A stretch of 64,000 nucleotides of DNA from Massilia sp. WG5. Lineage in GTDB: Bacteria; Pseudomonadota; Gammaproteobacteria; Burkholderiales; Burkholderiaceae_D. Below, in pieces: positions 46,153-54,435 of this stretch (positions are counted from its first letter, which is position 1; each line of letters opens with the position of its first letter). A program made the translations under genes and the position numbers. The notes under the pieces were generated by a model. The model was not told the origin of the DNA. It did not search any database and saw only the letters and a list, made by a program, of their open reading frames with translations. The stretch is taken from contig NZ_CP012640.2 of the NCBI RefSeq assembly GCF_001412595.2, positions 1,054,001 through 1,118,000 on the forward strand. The letters are read 5' to 3'.

Positions 46153-46602
46153 TCAAGACGCAATTGCGCTGGTAGCTCGTGGAGGACGTTCGATCCGGGC
46201 AGGGATATGCCCGATGAACGAGGAGGAAGGAATTTGCTGTACGCCCCATGCCGCTTCATTAAGGACAGTCAGGGCAACGCCAGGGGGTGGTCCAAACGCG
46301 CCAATATAGCAGTCTGCACATGTGCCGCAGGCCGATCGTGCCTGAGCATCGGTGCCTTCGCAGTCTGCGTCATCAGAACTGCTACCTTGCTCGGCCACGC
46401 CAGTATGCTCATGTTCATGCTCATCTTCATGGGCAGCGCGGCTCATCGTCCCATGCATCGACAAGCCCTCATGCACGGCGTCATCCACGATGAGTGGATG
46501 ATGCGACATGCAGCACTCGAACTTCGCTACCCCCGCAATGCTTTGCATTGGCAGGGAGGCGATGAGCAGGTAAAGCAAGAAATGTCGTAGCCTATAGGAC
46601 AT
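46153..46602 (-). CDS. His/Cys-rich secreted leader protein (CopL-like), copy 4
   Basis: A 149-residue protein: signal HFLLYLLIASLPMQSIAG, a His/Glu-rich middle (AAHEDEHEHEHTG), the cluster CGTCADCYIGAFGPPPG and an ERPPR box near the end. It precedes the TonB receptor-PepSY operon. The Gly-Ala-x-x-Pro-Pro motif and the C-terminal box place it with copies 1 and 2. Upstream lies an imperfect palindrome at 46638-46655. Confidence 0.76.
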   Translation of the reverse strand: MSYRLRHFLLYLLIASLPMQSIAGVAKFECCMSHHPLIVDDAVHEGLSMHGTMSRAAHEDEHEHEHTGVAEQGSSSDDADCEGTDAQARSACGTCADCYIGAFGPPPGVALTVLNEAAWGVQQIPSSSFIGHIPARIERPPRATSAIAS

Positions 46603-46637
46603 ATGAACAATGTAGCATGCTCATGCGTATTTTGGAT

Positions 46638-46655
46638 AATTTGTGTATACAAATT
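46638..46655. promoter_or_regulatory. Palindrome upstream of leader copy 4
   Basis: AATTTGT (46638-46644), four bases, ACAAATT (46649-46655), 36 bases upstream of the leader ATG. A related ATTTGTATA sequence lies upstream of leader copy 2. It might be an operator or just an AT-rich promoter region. Confidence 0.4.
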
Positions 46656-46815
46656 CATCCGGATCGGGATTTCTCCAAACTTACTTGGGGATGACGACTG
46701 TGCGCTAAGTGGCGGCGTCGCAACAGCAGATAGACCGTTGGCACCACGAACATCGATAGCAGTGGCGCCGTAATCACCCCCCAACCATTGGTGCCGCGAT
46801 CCGCTGCAGTATGCC
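46655..46815 (-). pseudogene. 3' fragment of a CusA-type RND pump gene, copy 1
   Basis: On the minus strand LQRIAAPMVGG stops in frame; a one-base change after a six-G run restores VITAPLLSMFVVPTVYLLLR and a stop at 46655-46657. This is the last 50 or so residues of CusA (typical RRIAAPMVGGMVTAPLLSM). Everything upstream has been replaced by the AbiE-like toxin-antitoxin segment, whose operators start within ten bases of the joint. Confidence 0.8.
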
Positions 46816-46822
46816 GCCAAAG

Positions 46823-46840
46823 ATTAGCTGCACAGCTAAT
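46823..46840. promoter_or_regulatory. Operator palindrome 1 of the AbiE-like operon
   Basis: ATTAGCTGCACAGCTAAT, an 18-bp near-perfect palindrome, repeated with one base different at 46876-46893. A half site TTAGCTAAG lies between them (about 46850). Paired palindromes before an antitoxin gene suggest autoregulation. Confidence 0.65.
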
Positions 46841-46875
46841 CCTCCGTTTTTAGCTAAGTTAGACGCCTGCGTCAT

Positions 46876-46893
46876 ATTAGCTGCGCAGCTAAT
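46876..46893. promoter_or_regulatory. Operator palindrome 2 of the AbiE-like operon
   Basis: ATTAGCTGCGCAGCTAAT, a perfect 18-bp palindrome 9 bases before the ATG at 46903 and 53 bp (about five helical turns) from palindrome 1. It overlaps the expected promoter, so binding would repress. Confidence 0.68.
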
Positions 46894-46902
46894 ATAGTAC
46901 GC

Positions 46903-48018
46903 ATGAATAACGTCGATATTTCCTTGTTGCATGATTTTACCGGTGCGCTCCAGGGTGTTACCGGTTTCTTCGCGGAACATGAAGAGGTAGAAGTGCCATT
47001 TGGTGATCACCGTCGAAATGCGCGGCTAGACGCGTTGGTGGAAACAAAGACTCCGGACGGGCGCTCCTGCATATTGGCAGTCGAGATGAAACGCGTAGCC
47101 TATCCACGAGATGCCCGTATGGCGATCAACCACCTGATGGAGTATCGAGCCACGGTCCCTCCCGGCACTCACATTGAACTATGTTTGGTCGCCGATACGA
47201 TCAGTCCAGGTTCGCGCGAGGAACTGCGGAACGCGGGAATCAACTACTATGATCAGAGCGGAACACTGTACTTTAGACATCACACATGGTTAGTCGATAT
47301 CGAGCGCGCACCTATTCGCCCAGCCCGTAAAAAGGATATCGCGCTGTTTAGCGGGGCACGTGAACAGGTTGTCCATGCCTTGCTCTACCATTGGTATAAA
47401 AATCCTGATGACGGGTACATCTCTGGAGGGGAGCTCTCTCTTCTCTCGCATACATCGACCTTTACTGTGTCGAGCATGATGCAGGCCCTTGAGCAACATG
47501 ACTTCGTCGAATCCAAGGGCAGCGGCCCGAGTCAGCGCCGCCGCCTGCGTGATCCTGCAGCGCTGCTCGACGCATGGGCTGAGGAGTGGATACGGCGGCG
47601 GGAAGTTAAAACCCGCTGGTATACGTATGCTCCCAGCGGGCGCATCACCGATCGGATCATTGAAGGATTCGTCAGACATGCACGGCAAGAATGGGCCCTC
47701 ACCGGAGCCGCTGCTGCCAACGCCATCGTTCCGCGATTAACCAACGTTGATCGTGTGGAAGTCATCGTTCAGCCAGGCGAGGCAGAGCAGCTGGCTTCTG
47801 CAATGGATCTGTCTCAAGCGGATAAAGGCTCCAATGTAGTCCTGATCGAACGAACCGGCGCGTCGTTCCTGTTCCTGGACGAGCATCCTGAACGCCCACA
47901 CTCCCGCTTTGCCAGCCGATTCATACAGTATCTGGATCTTCTCAACGGCTACGGTCGCAACAAAGAGCTCGCGGAAGAGTTCCGCAAACATGCGCTCAAG
48001 ATAGGAAGCAGCAAATGA
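46903..48018 (+). CDS. AbiEi-like antitoxin / transcriptional regulator
   Basis: A 371-residue protein matching the type IV antitoxin pattern: an N-terminal nuclease-like region (RLDALVETKTPDGRSCILAV, EMKRVAYPRDAR), a winged helix (GGELSLLSHTSTFTVSSMM then QALEQHDFVES) and a C-terminal domain ending FRKHALKIGSSK. AbiEi antitoxins bind operators through the winged helix and counter a nucleotidyltransferase toxin. Its stop overlaps the toxin start by four bases. The N-terminal extension is longer than in classic AbiEi. Confidence 0.72.
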   Translation: MNNVDISLLHDFTGALQGVTGFFAEHEEVEVPFGDHRRNARLDALVETKTPDGRSCILAVEMKRVAYPRDARMAINHLMEYRATVPPGTHIELCLVADTISPGSREELRNAGINYYDQSGTLYFRHHTWLVDIERAPIRPARKKDIALFSGAREQVVHALLYHWYKNPDDGYISGGELSLLSHTSTFTVSSMMQALEQHDFVESKGSGPSQRRRLRDPAALLDAWAEEWIRRREVKTRWYTYAPSGRITDRIIEGFVRHARQEWALTGAAAANAIVPRLTNVDRVEVIVQPGEAEQLASAMDLSQADKGSNVVLIERTGASFLFLDEHPERPHSRFASRFIQYLDLLNGYGRNKELAEEFRKHALKIGSSK

Positions 48019-48278
48019 ACACGAAACATAAGACCGCCGCGGAATACAACACCGATCATACCAAGGCGTGTGAGATCGCACTCATCGCACTGCTGCGAGC
48101 ATTTGGCTCATTGAAGGATGATTTGCGGCTCGTGGGTGGATTGGTTCCGCGCTATTTGACACCGTCACGGCCGCCGGAAGTCCCGGAGCACGCCGGCACG
48201 ACCGACGTCGACGTCGTTCTCAACATTACGGTACTCGCCGCGAAAGGAACTGATGCTGGCTATCGCCTATACGATTAG
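48015..48278 (+). pseudogene. Truncated AbiEii-like nucleotidyltransferase toxin
   Basis: Only 87 residues remain of a toxin usually near 300. The N-terminal nucleotidyltransferase motifs are present: LRLVGGLVPRYL and HAGTTDVDVVLN (the Asp-x-Asp metal site). The frame ends at YRLYD with a stop at 48276-48278, and the next 110 bases show no toxin continuation before the cusS2 stop. It is probably inactive; the intact antitoxin gene remains. Confidence 0.72.
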
Positions 48279-48388
48279 CCAAATCGCCACTTCACATAGA
48301 CGCGTATTCAGAGCCTTTGGCGCTGACGCGGCGATATGGCTATCGGCAAGTCGACAGCGCCCGTCGAATGTCGAAAAAACGTGGCGAT

Positions 48389-49834
48389 TCAAGCTTTAAC
48401 AGATCCGGAGTGCGCGCTTTTACTGAGGCCGCCTTCAATATTTTTCGAGCTTTTCGGGAAATGAAGTGTAAAGCTGGTTATACCAGCTTCATCGCTTTCC
48501 ATCGTCACATGGCCGCCATGAAGTGTCATAATGGCCCTCACGATCGAAAGCCCCAGTCCTGTACCTCCTGAATCCCGTGACCTTGCAGAATCGGTCCTGT
48601 AAAATCGGTCGAAAAGCCGTTCGCGGTGTTCGAATGAGATTCGCTCTCCTTTATTCATGACAGTTAGGTCAACTGTTTCGTTTTCGTCTTTTATTCGAAT
48701 TTCCACGGAGCTGTTCGCTTCGCCGTAGCGTGCGGCATTGGAAAGCAGATTTGTAATTGCTCGTCCAACAAGTGTCCTGTCCGCTAATATCTTACCGTGA
48801 CCTGATACATGAAAGGAAATGTCGCGTTCATGGGCCAAAAGTTCTACATATTCAGCGCTTTTAATAGCCTCATCTCCAAGCTCTACCGTCGTTGAATTAA
48901 GAACTTCCGTGGTATTGTCGGCACGAGCTAAAAAAAGCATGTCTGCGACTACTCGGCCGAGGCGTTCCAATTCGTCGACATTTCCCTCAAGTAACTCTAT
49001 TAACTCGCCATGTGTGCGCGATTGCGACAACGCTACTTGAGTCCTTCCCAGAAGAATTGAAATTGGTGTTCGCATTTCGTGCGCGAGATCGCCGGAAAAT
49101 TGAGAGAGCCGGCGAATGCCGTCGTCCAGGCGATCTAACATGGCGTTGAACGCGAGACATAATGTTAGCAATTCTTGCGGCATCTCGTCCGGTGAAATCC
49201 GTCCAGACATGTTTTTTGCCGTGACTCGCATCGCTGCAGCGCGGAAGCGACTCAATGGCCTCAATCCAATACTCACAATCGTCCAGGCTCCGAGCGAAAC
49301 AATCACCAACGCAAATGGAGCAGCGGTAAGTGCTGTAAATAGAAGCTTTGACAGTAATTCTTCGTCGTTGCTCCGGTCCGAGGTTAGCAAGAGCACATAT
49401 CCCTCGCCGCTGACGACCTCGCTTGACACAACGATCGAGAGCATTGGGGCATCTGACTGTGGCATACGCCAATCAAGGAACGCATCTGCTCCCCACGTGT
49501 CGGTATGAAGCCTGCGGACAGATTCCACCCCGATAGGACTGAACGCTACTAGCGCTGTACTGCTACCTGGTCTCGCTACAGCGACGTGCAGTCCCTCATG
49601 TCCTGATAACAAGTCCGAAAGTCGATAGGCTGCGCTACTGAGCGCGGCAAGGTTCGTTTCCTTGTCAAGCAGGTGCCGCGCCTCAACTACATTTCCTTTA
49701 AGTAAATCTCGCTTTTGCTGGGCCAAGTTCGCCGACATCGTGCTATACGAGAAACCAAGCACTGCAAGGCTTTGGAGCAAGCCAAGTGTCCCGACCAGTA
49801 ATGCCAGCTTGAGCGCAAGACTACGTATTTTCAT
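48389..49834 (-). CDS. cusS: Heavy-metal sensor histidine kinase, CusS type, copy 2
   Basis: A 481-residue kinase: TM1 ([20 protein letters not shown]), a periplasmic sensor of about 150 residues, TM2 ([20 protein letters not shown]), HAMP, His[21 protein letters not shown] and ATPase [11 protein letters not shown] and [13 protein letters not shown]. The start overlaps the regulator's stop (ATGA). Codon use is more AT-rich than copy 1 (many AAT, TCT, AGT), suggesting another origin. A 20-residue Ser/Lys tail follows the last motif. Confidence 0.93.
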   Translation of the reverse strand: MKIRSLALKLALLVGTLGLLQSLAVLGFSYSTMSANLAQQKRDLLKGNVVEARHLLDKETNLAALSSAAYRLSDLLSGHEGLHVAVARPGSSTALVAFSPIGVESVRRLHTDTWGADAFLDWRMPQSDAPMLSIVVSSEVVSGEGYVLLLTSDRSNDEELLSKLLFTALTAAPFALVIVSLGAWTIVSIGLRPLSRFRAAAMRVTAKNMSGRISPDEMPQELLTLCLAFNAMLDRLDDGIRRLSQFSGDLAHEMRTPISILLGRTQVALSQSRTHGELIELLEGNVDELERLGRVVADMLFLARADNTTEVLNSTTVELGDEAIKSAEYVELLAHERDISFHVSGHGKILADRTLVGRAITNLLSNAARYGEANSSVEIRIKDENETVDLTVMNKGERISFEHRERLFDRFYRTDSARSRDSGGTGLGLSIVRAIMTLHGGHVTMESDEAGITSFTLHFPKSSKNIEGGLSKSAHSGSVKA

Positions 49835-50505
49835 GTGCGCAGCTCAAAAACATAGCCGACACCTCGCACGGTGTGAATGAGTTTGACGTCGAAAGGGTCA
49901 TCAACCTTGGCGCGTAAGCGCTTTATCGCGACATCTATAATGTTCGTATCGGAATCAAAGTTAATATCCCATACCAAGGACGCAATTTGCGTTCGGGAGA
50001 GCACTTCTCCGGCTCGCCGCATCAGCAGTACAAGCAACGCAAATTCCTTTGCCGTCAGGTCGATAGGGCTACCGCCGCGTATCGCCCGGTGTCTGACAGA
50101 ATCGACCTGGAGGTTGCCTACGCACAGGACACTGTCCAATGGCGCGGCATTCCCGCGCTTTACTATCGCGCGTACTCGGGCCAAAAGTTCGGAAAAATCG
50201 AATGGCTTGACCAAATAGTCGTCTGCTCCTAAATCGAATCCCCTGATTTTATCGTCCATGCTTCCTCTGGCGGTTAGCATCAGCACTGGCGTTTGCTTTC
50301 CGCTTCGTAAGGCAGACAACACGGCAAAGCCATCAAAGCCGGGAAGCATGATATCAAGCAACACCAAGTCATAATCCGTTTCGAGGGCTTTGTGCAGTCC
50401 ATCAGCGCCGCTAATAGCCGTATCGACAACGTAACCGTGCTCGGACAAACCTTGTCTCAGGTATTCGGCAGCACGCGGCTCATCTTCAATAACGAGAATT
50501 TTCAT
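49831..50505 (-). CDS. cusR: Copper response regulator, CusR type, copy 2
   Basis: A 224-residue OmpR-family regulator, start ATG 50505 ([19 protein letters not shown]). The phospho-Asp is in [13 protein letters not shown]; the winged helix ends [12 protein letters not shown]. It is paired with the kinase above. Upstream is a gene-poor stretch; copK copy 2, about 880 bases away on the same strand, has a cop box and may be its target. Confidence 0.93.
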   Translation of the reverse strand: MKILVIEDEPRAAEYLRQGLSEHGYVVDTAISGADGLHKALETDYDLVLLDIMLPGFDGFAVLSALRSGKQTPVLMLTARGSMDDKIRGFDLGADDYLVKPFDFSELLARVRAIVKRGNAAPLDSVLCVGNLQVDSVRHRAIRGGSPIDLTAKEFALLVLLMRRAGEVLSRTQIASLVWDINFDSDTNIIDVAIKRLRAKVDDPFDVKLIHTVRGVGYVFELRT

Positions 50506-51387
50506 GGCGATGTGATAAAACTGAAACGAAAAAGATGCAATATACACGGGTTGGAAGGACCGGATGTAGGCTGGTCTCAACCGCTTAAGGACGGCTCACT
50601 CTAGGACAATGTTGCTTCCCTATTCCGTATGCTGGTGAGGCCACGATCCATCACTCAACCGCCCTGACCGTGCGGTGAGCAGGGGCACGAATGCGTTACC
50701 CTGACGCTCCGACGAGCAGTCATCCTTCCGACACCGAGTTTGCAGCGACGAGAAGTGTTTACGCGAGGTGTGCGTTTCTTGGCCACGGTTGGGGACACAA
50801 CGTCTAGGACGATGGTTACGTTGATACCATACGTCGACCGCGGCTTGAGCTGCCACCGGTGGGATCGCAACGTGCGCCAGACACATGTGGTGAAGTACTT
50901 CGCTTGTTCGAGCGGGAATTCGGATTTGCTCTAAAATACGGCCGCCGTCGAAGCGCCGGCGGCGTAGCATGGAGCACAAGTCAGCCCCGGCTTTAGCGAC
51001 ACAAGCTTGCTGGAGAAGCACAAGTGGCACGGGAGGTTTCACAATTTGGACACCTCCCGCCTTCTGCTCTAGCCGACTATTTGAACTTCTCGTGTGTACC
51101 CGAGGTAGGGCTTTGCTCAACGGCCGGCGTCATGAAAAGCACACGACGGGCGAGCAAAGTAGCATCGGGCTGGCCGCCGAGTGATACCTCACCGCGGCGC
51201 AGCACGAAATTCCGCATACTTACTTAGCAGTTTAACTCCGTTGGCGTCTGTCATACACGCCATCCCTCGTGCCAAAAAATGCCGGACCGAGTACCTCTAA
51301 AAAGCTTGGGTCAGCTTTTAATCCTACGGCCCGGCGGTCGCATAAGAACCAGCTGTCGGTCTCCTCTTCAAAGGATAAGCGTGGACC
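50506..51387. other. Gene-poor stretch with no recognisable product
   Basis: About 880 bases. Minus-strand frames around 50620-51120 are open but shift composition several times and match no family I recognise; plus-strand frames are shorter. It may be remnants of a lost gene between cusR2 and copK2. Confidence 0.5.
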
Positions 51388-51663
51388 TTATCGCCGTCCA
51401 CCGTTATCTATTTGCAGCTGCATGTCGAGACGAGCCGTTTCGTTACCGCGCATGATCATTTTCTGGCCATCCTTGGTTTCCATGATCTGACCTGGTTTCA
51501 TGCCTGTAGGGTGGCCGTACTTGTCCTCCATTGCCATCTTTCCGTCTGCATAGACGTGAAGAGTCTCTCCACTCTTGAGTGGAACCAGTTTTTCGTCCTG
51601 TGCTGACGCGAACGAGGCAGCCGAGGCAGCAAACAGCATAGAAGCAACTAACAGTTTTTTCAT
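51388..51663 (-). CDS. copK: Periplasmic copper-binding protein CopK, copy 2
   Basis: A 91-residue CopK: signal KLLVASMLFAASAASFASAQ, then LHVYADGKMAMEDKYGHPTG and IMETKDGQKMIMRGNETARL, matching copy 1 and carrying an extra Met near KMIM. An AAGGAG-like site (AAGGAGT) precedes the ATG, and a cop box lies about 100 bases upstream. It stands alone; no cusF or copC follows. Confidence 0.91.
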   Translation of the reverse strand: MKKLLVASMLFAASAASFASAQDEKLVPLKSGETLHVYADGKMAMEDKYGHPTGMKPGQIMETKDGQKMIMRGNETARLDMQLQIDNGGRR

Positions 51664-51760
51664 GACAAATACTCCTTATAACAAATGTTCTGAAAATCAA
51701 ATCCTTCCCAACTACGCAAACATCTTAATATCTGAGCCGAAACATAAGAATGACAGGGGA

Positions 51761-51776
51761 GTTACATTTCTGTAAT
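51761..51776 (-). promoter_or_regulatory. cop box upstream of copK copy 2
   Basis: GTTACATTTCTGTAAT (plus strand), i.e. ATTACA-GAAA-TGTAAC on the gene's strand, 98 bases before the copK2 ATG. It has the same half-sites as the boxes at 20561 and 57228. Confidence 0.72.
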
Positions 51777-51944
51777 TTTCAGATAGCGCCGCAATTTAGC
51801 AGACAGTCAATACTGTTCCGTACCACCAGAGCGCAGTCTAGGGCAAGGGTCATCGCAGCGCTGCCTTAAGCGCCAGGAGCAAGAACGGGATGATGGTTGC
51901 TGTACCGTTAAAAAGCGGAGCTCAGCTGGCTAGCGTGGCGGCAA

Positions 51945-52175
51945 AGTTCCAATGGCTACATGACGCGCTGGATGATGCGTAAGTACAAGCACCTCGCTCG
52001 GCATAAAACCCGAGCAGGCCGCGCCCTCCGGCGACTTGCGCGTCAGTTTGAAAGTGCCTTCGTGCACTGGAAATCGGATATGTCCCATCGGCTGGATGAT
52101 GGAAGCCGGATGAGCTGAGAGGTTCACATCCGGTTCTGAGAGGGGCCGTGGGTGAAATTCCCACGGTCTACTCAC
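51945..52175 (+). mobile_element. 3' end of a group II intron (maturase tail plus domains V-VI)
   Basis: The plus-strand frame ending at 52118 reads YMTRWMMRKYKHLARHKTRA then RALRRLARQFESAFVHWKSD, the C-terminus of group II intron maturases. Right after it, GAGCTGAGAGGTTCACATCC then GGTTCTGAGAG is a domain V-like hairpin, followed by a domain VI-like stem (CCGTGGGTGAAATTCCCACGG) and CTACTCAC. The 5' half of the intron is missing, so it cannot move. Confidence 0.8.
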
Positions 52176-52378
52176 CCGTACGTCTCGACGTGGCAGGGCT
52201 TCGTCTACGTGACCTTCGTCATCGACGTTTTGCTCGGCGGATCGTTGGCTGGTGGGTGAGCAGCTCGATGCGGACCGATTTCGCCCTCGACGCCCTGGAG
52301 CAGGCGCTGTAAGCGCGCCAGCCGGAACGCAACGCAACGCGTTGGTACATCACAGCGACAGCGGGTCGCAATAGGTAT
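52176..52378 (+). mobile_element. Fragment of an IS3-family transposase
   Basis: Plus strand: YVSTWQGFVYVTFVIDV, then in another frame RRIVGWWVSSSMRTDFALDA, then ALVHHSDSGSQ; this is the middle of an IS3 OrfB with at least two frameshifts. Its left end is the group II intron joint (the intron may have inserted into this transposase gene), and its right end abuts a truncated HMA/ATPase gene at about 52378. It is unlike the element at the left window edge. Confidence 0.75.
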
Positions 52379-52565
52379 CGATAAGGGTAACTGGTACGCT
52401 CGATTGCAGCGATTAGGTCGCGGATGCCGACACGCGCGGCGTCGTATTCGACGGTCGCCCGGGCGCTGGCTAAATTGAGCCCGGCGCGCTTCACGCCCAG
52501 AATGCCACCGAGCTGCTTTTCCACGCGCCGGGCGCAGGCTTGATCAGGGACAATGGATTCGTCAT
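52379..52565 (-). pseudogene. N-terminal fragment of a copper ATPase/HMA gene
   Basis: Minus-strand frame CARRVEKQLGGILGVKRAGL then NLASARATVEYD and RDLIAAIERTSY is one HMA domain of a CopA-type ATPase. The ATG at 52565 is out of frame by one base, the first Cys of CxxC seems lost, and the gene is cut at the IS3 fragment. It follows cueR2 immediately, a usual cueR-copA neighbourhood. Confidence 0.68.
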
Positions 52566-52579
52566 GGTTTTCTCGTCCA

Positions 52580-52936
52580 TCAATGCTTGTGTTTTCCGTC
52601 GCAAGTCCGTGCCAGATGATTAAGAGCGTCGCGCATGGCGACCGCTTGCTCGATGCGACGGTCCAATTCTCCGATGCACGCCTGCACCAGCACGCGGGCC
52701 TCCGCTGTTCTTTGCGCCGGATTCGCCAGAGGCGAAAGCAGTTCCCGAATTTCCTCGATCGAAAAGCCGACGTTGCGCGCGCGCCTGAGAAAGCGCAGGA
52801 TGCGCAAATCGCTCTCGCAATAGATCCGGTAGCCGGACTCCGACCGTTGGCCGCGCTGGACAAGCCCGATGCCTTCGTAGTAGCGAATCATTTTGGCCGA
52901 CACACCCGAGTGTTTGGCCGCCTCACCAATATTCAT
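52580..52936 (-). CDS. MerR-family regulator, CueR-like, with altered metal loop
   Basis: A 118-residue regulator starting MNIGEAAKHSGVSAKMIRYY. The DNA-binding part is very close to CueR, but the C-terminus ends LARTCDGKHKH: the first Cys of the CueR metal loop is present, while the usual CHGDERPDC second Cys is missing and two His follow. It could bind another metal or be impaired. It lies 15 bases upstream of the truncated ATPase and 83 bases after the methyltransferase-like gene. Confidence 0.85.
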   Translation of the reverse strand: MNIGEAAKHSGVSAKMIRYYEGIGLVQRGQRSESGYRIYCESDLRILRFLRRARNVGFSIEEIRELLSPLANPAQRTAEARVLVQACIGELDRRIEQAVAMRDALNHLARTCDGKHKH

Positions 52937-53018
52937 CGCATGATCCTGAGAAGCCGTTGAACGTCTTTGCTGCATTCAATGAAGGAAACGGCGTTGGCAA
53001 ATTAAACACGCGGATCCG

Positions 53019-53678
53019 TCATACCCTGATTGCTTCGAATAGCCGGCCCCACTCGCCACGACGCGGAAAGAACCGCGGAACCTGCCGCATATACTCCTGG
53101 TACGCCGCGCCGAAGCGCGCGATCATGTCTTGTTCCTCCTTGCGCGCGAGCCGGACATACACAAGCACAATTGCAGGAAAGAGCGCCAAGGTAATGACGG
53201 TCGGCCAATGCACGATCTGACCGAATACGGCCAGCATGATGCCGGTATATTGCGGATGGCGAACCACGCCATAGAGGCCATCTCTGGCAAAGCGTCCTTC
53301 CTGCCTTGCCCGGTACACGCTTCTCCAGCCGACGATCAGCAGCAACAATCCGAACAGGATAAAGACGCCGCCGAGAAGCATTTCAATCATGCCGCCGACC
53401 ATGCCGTAGCCGAGCAGCGCGCTCCACAGATGTCCGGGCATGGCGTCAAGCGGAATGTCGATACCGAGGAAGCCGGTCAACAGATAGATGGTCAACGGAA
53501 AACCGTACATCTCCGCATAGAGTGCGATGATGAACGCCTGGAGCAGGCCGGTGCCGGCCCACTCGCGCCAGCCTCGTGGCGCAGCGAATCGATACAGTAT
53601 CCAGGACACCGCCACGACGATCACGACGACCAATCCCCAGTGGCCATAGTGGCGGGCAAATCCGTTCATGTCTTCCAT
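53019..53678 (-). CDS. Isoprenylcysteine carboxyl methyltransferase-like membrane protein
   Basis: A 219-residue protein with five to six helices and the ICMT/PEMT-type end: DGLYGVVRHPQYTGIMLAVF then RLARKEEQDMIARFGAAYQEYM. This RHPQYTG-EE pattern binds S-adenosylmethionine. Bacterial members often occur in metal-resistance clusters with DUF2933, as here (66 bases downstream of DUF2933 copy 1). The real substrate is unknown. The ATG at 53678 follows AAGGAGATG. Confidence 0.87.
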   Translation of the reverse strand: MEDMNGFARHYGHWGLVVVIVVAVSWILYRFAAPRGWREWAGTGLLQAFIIALYAEMYGFPLTIYLLTGFLGIDIPLDAMPGHLWSALLGYGMVGGMIEMLLGGVFILFGLLLLIVGWRSVYRARQEGRFARDGLYGVVRHPQYTGIMLAVFGQIVHWPTVITLALFPAIVLVYVRLARKEEQDMIARFGAAYQEYMRQVPRFFPRRGEWGRLFEAIRV

Positions 53679-53744
53679 GACATCTCCTTCACCGCCTTTG
53701 CGGGCGGCACATGGTTGAAGCGTCGGACACTGTCTCCCGATCGC

Positions 53745-53951
53745 TCACTTCCCGTCGCGCTCCGGTTCCCTTTCTTCCGGCGTATTCTTGTCCTTCATCA
53801 TGAAGTACATCCCCAGCGGGCATGCCAGTATTAGCAGATACGGCGCCGCAGCCGCGATCAATGCTCGCGATTCCGGAAACAGCAGATATCCGAGGATAAG
53901 TAACGCTCCTATCCCGAGCGCGACCTTGACTATGGTCTTTACGCTGCACAT
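53745..53951 (-). CDS. DUF2933 small membrane protein, copy 1
   Basis: A 68-residue protein starting MCSVKTIVKVALGIGALLIL, two membrane helices with a Pro-Glu-Ser-Arg turn (LFPESRALIAAAAPYLLILACPLGMYF), and a charged tail. Two Cys (residue 2 and in ACPLGMYFM) and Met could bind copper. It is transcribed with the methyltransferase-like gene. Copy 2 lies at 56828. Confidence 0.85.
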   Translation of the reverse strand: MCSVKTIVKVALGIGALLILGYLLFPESRALIAAAAPYLLILACPLGMYFMMKDKNTPEEREPERDGK

Positions 53952-54024
53952 GATTGCTACTCCTTTTGTCTGACAGGCAGGGCGACATATGCCGATGACT
54001 CTTGCCACCCCTTCGCGGCGCTCG

Positions 54025-54135
54025 TTACTGCACGGCAGTCACGACGTAGTCCGATCCTTCCTGCTTTCGACCGCTCCTGTTGACCGCGAGCTTGTCGAAC
54101 AGCGTCAAGTCCTTGACCGAGATGCCCACCGTCAT
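54025..54135 (-). other. Short unrecognised coding remnant
   Basis: A 36-codon frame (MTVGISVKDLTLFDKLAVNR...) that begins at the end of the FlgB-like fragment and ends in TAA. It may be the C-terminal tail of a lost gene fused to the fragment by deletion. No family recognised. Confidence 0.3.
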
Positions 54136-54301
54136 GGCCGGCCACTTTTGATAGCAGTGTTAATGTCGATGTCTACAGTTTTGTACCCCGGCGTGTCAGA
54201 ATTTTCAATATTCGAAGCAAGCAATTCCTGACGATATGCCCTCAGACCTAATGCGCGCTCATGGAACTTGGGTTTCGCCTGACCAGAAAAAGGTCCAATA
54301 A
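54132..54301 (-). pseudogene. Truncated second copy of the FlgB-like protein
   Basis: Minus-strand frame LLDLFSGQAKPKFHERALGL then RAYRQELLASNIENSDTPGY and KTVDIDINTAIKSG matches residues about 66-118 of the protein at 35069 nearly residue for residue, then breaks off at 54132. The N-terminal extension and the C-terminal half are missing. A TTG at 54298 with GGGAG before it could start translation. A cop-box-like site lies just upstream at 54329-54346. Confidence 0.82.
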
Positions 54302-54328
54302 TCTCCCTATTGGATTGACTCCTATAAT

Positions 54329-54346
54329 GATTACAAAAATGTTAAT
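54329..54346 (-). promoter_or_regulatory. Imperfect cop box upstream of the FlgB-like fragment
   Basis: GATTACAAAAATGTTAAT: the left half is identical to the perfect palindrome at 57228, the right half has one extra T. It lies 31 bases before the possible start of the FlgB-like fragment. Confidence 0.55.
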
Positions 54347-54435
54347 TAGAACGCGACAATTGGCGTGAACGTCTTAACCCAGTCTCTCAAGCATTCCTGA
54401 AACCTGTACGACTCGTGCTATCCCGTCGTCGTAAC

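Noticed and set aside
52219..52863. 214-residue minus-strand frame over cueR2 and the ATPase fragment
   Set aside because: Only the HMA-like part (52379-52565) is meaningful; the rest is out-of-frame cueR2 and IS3 sequence.
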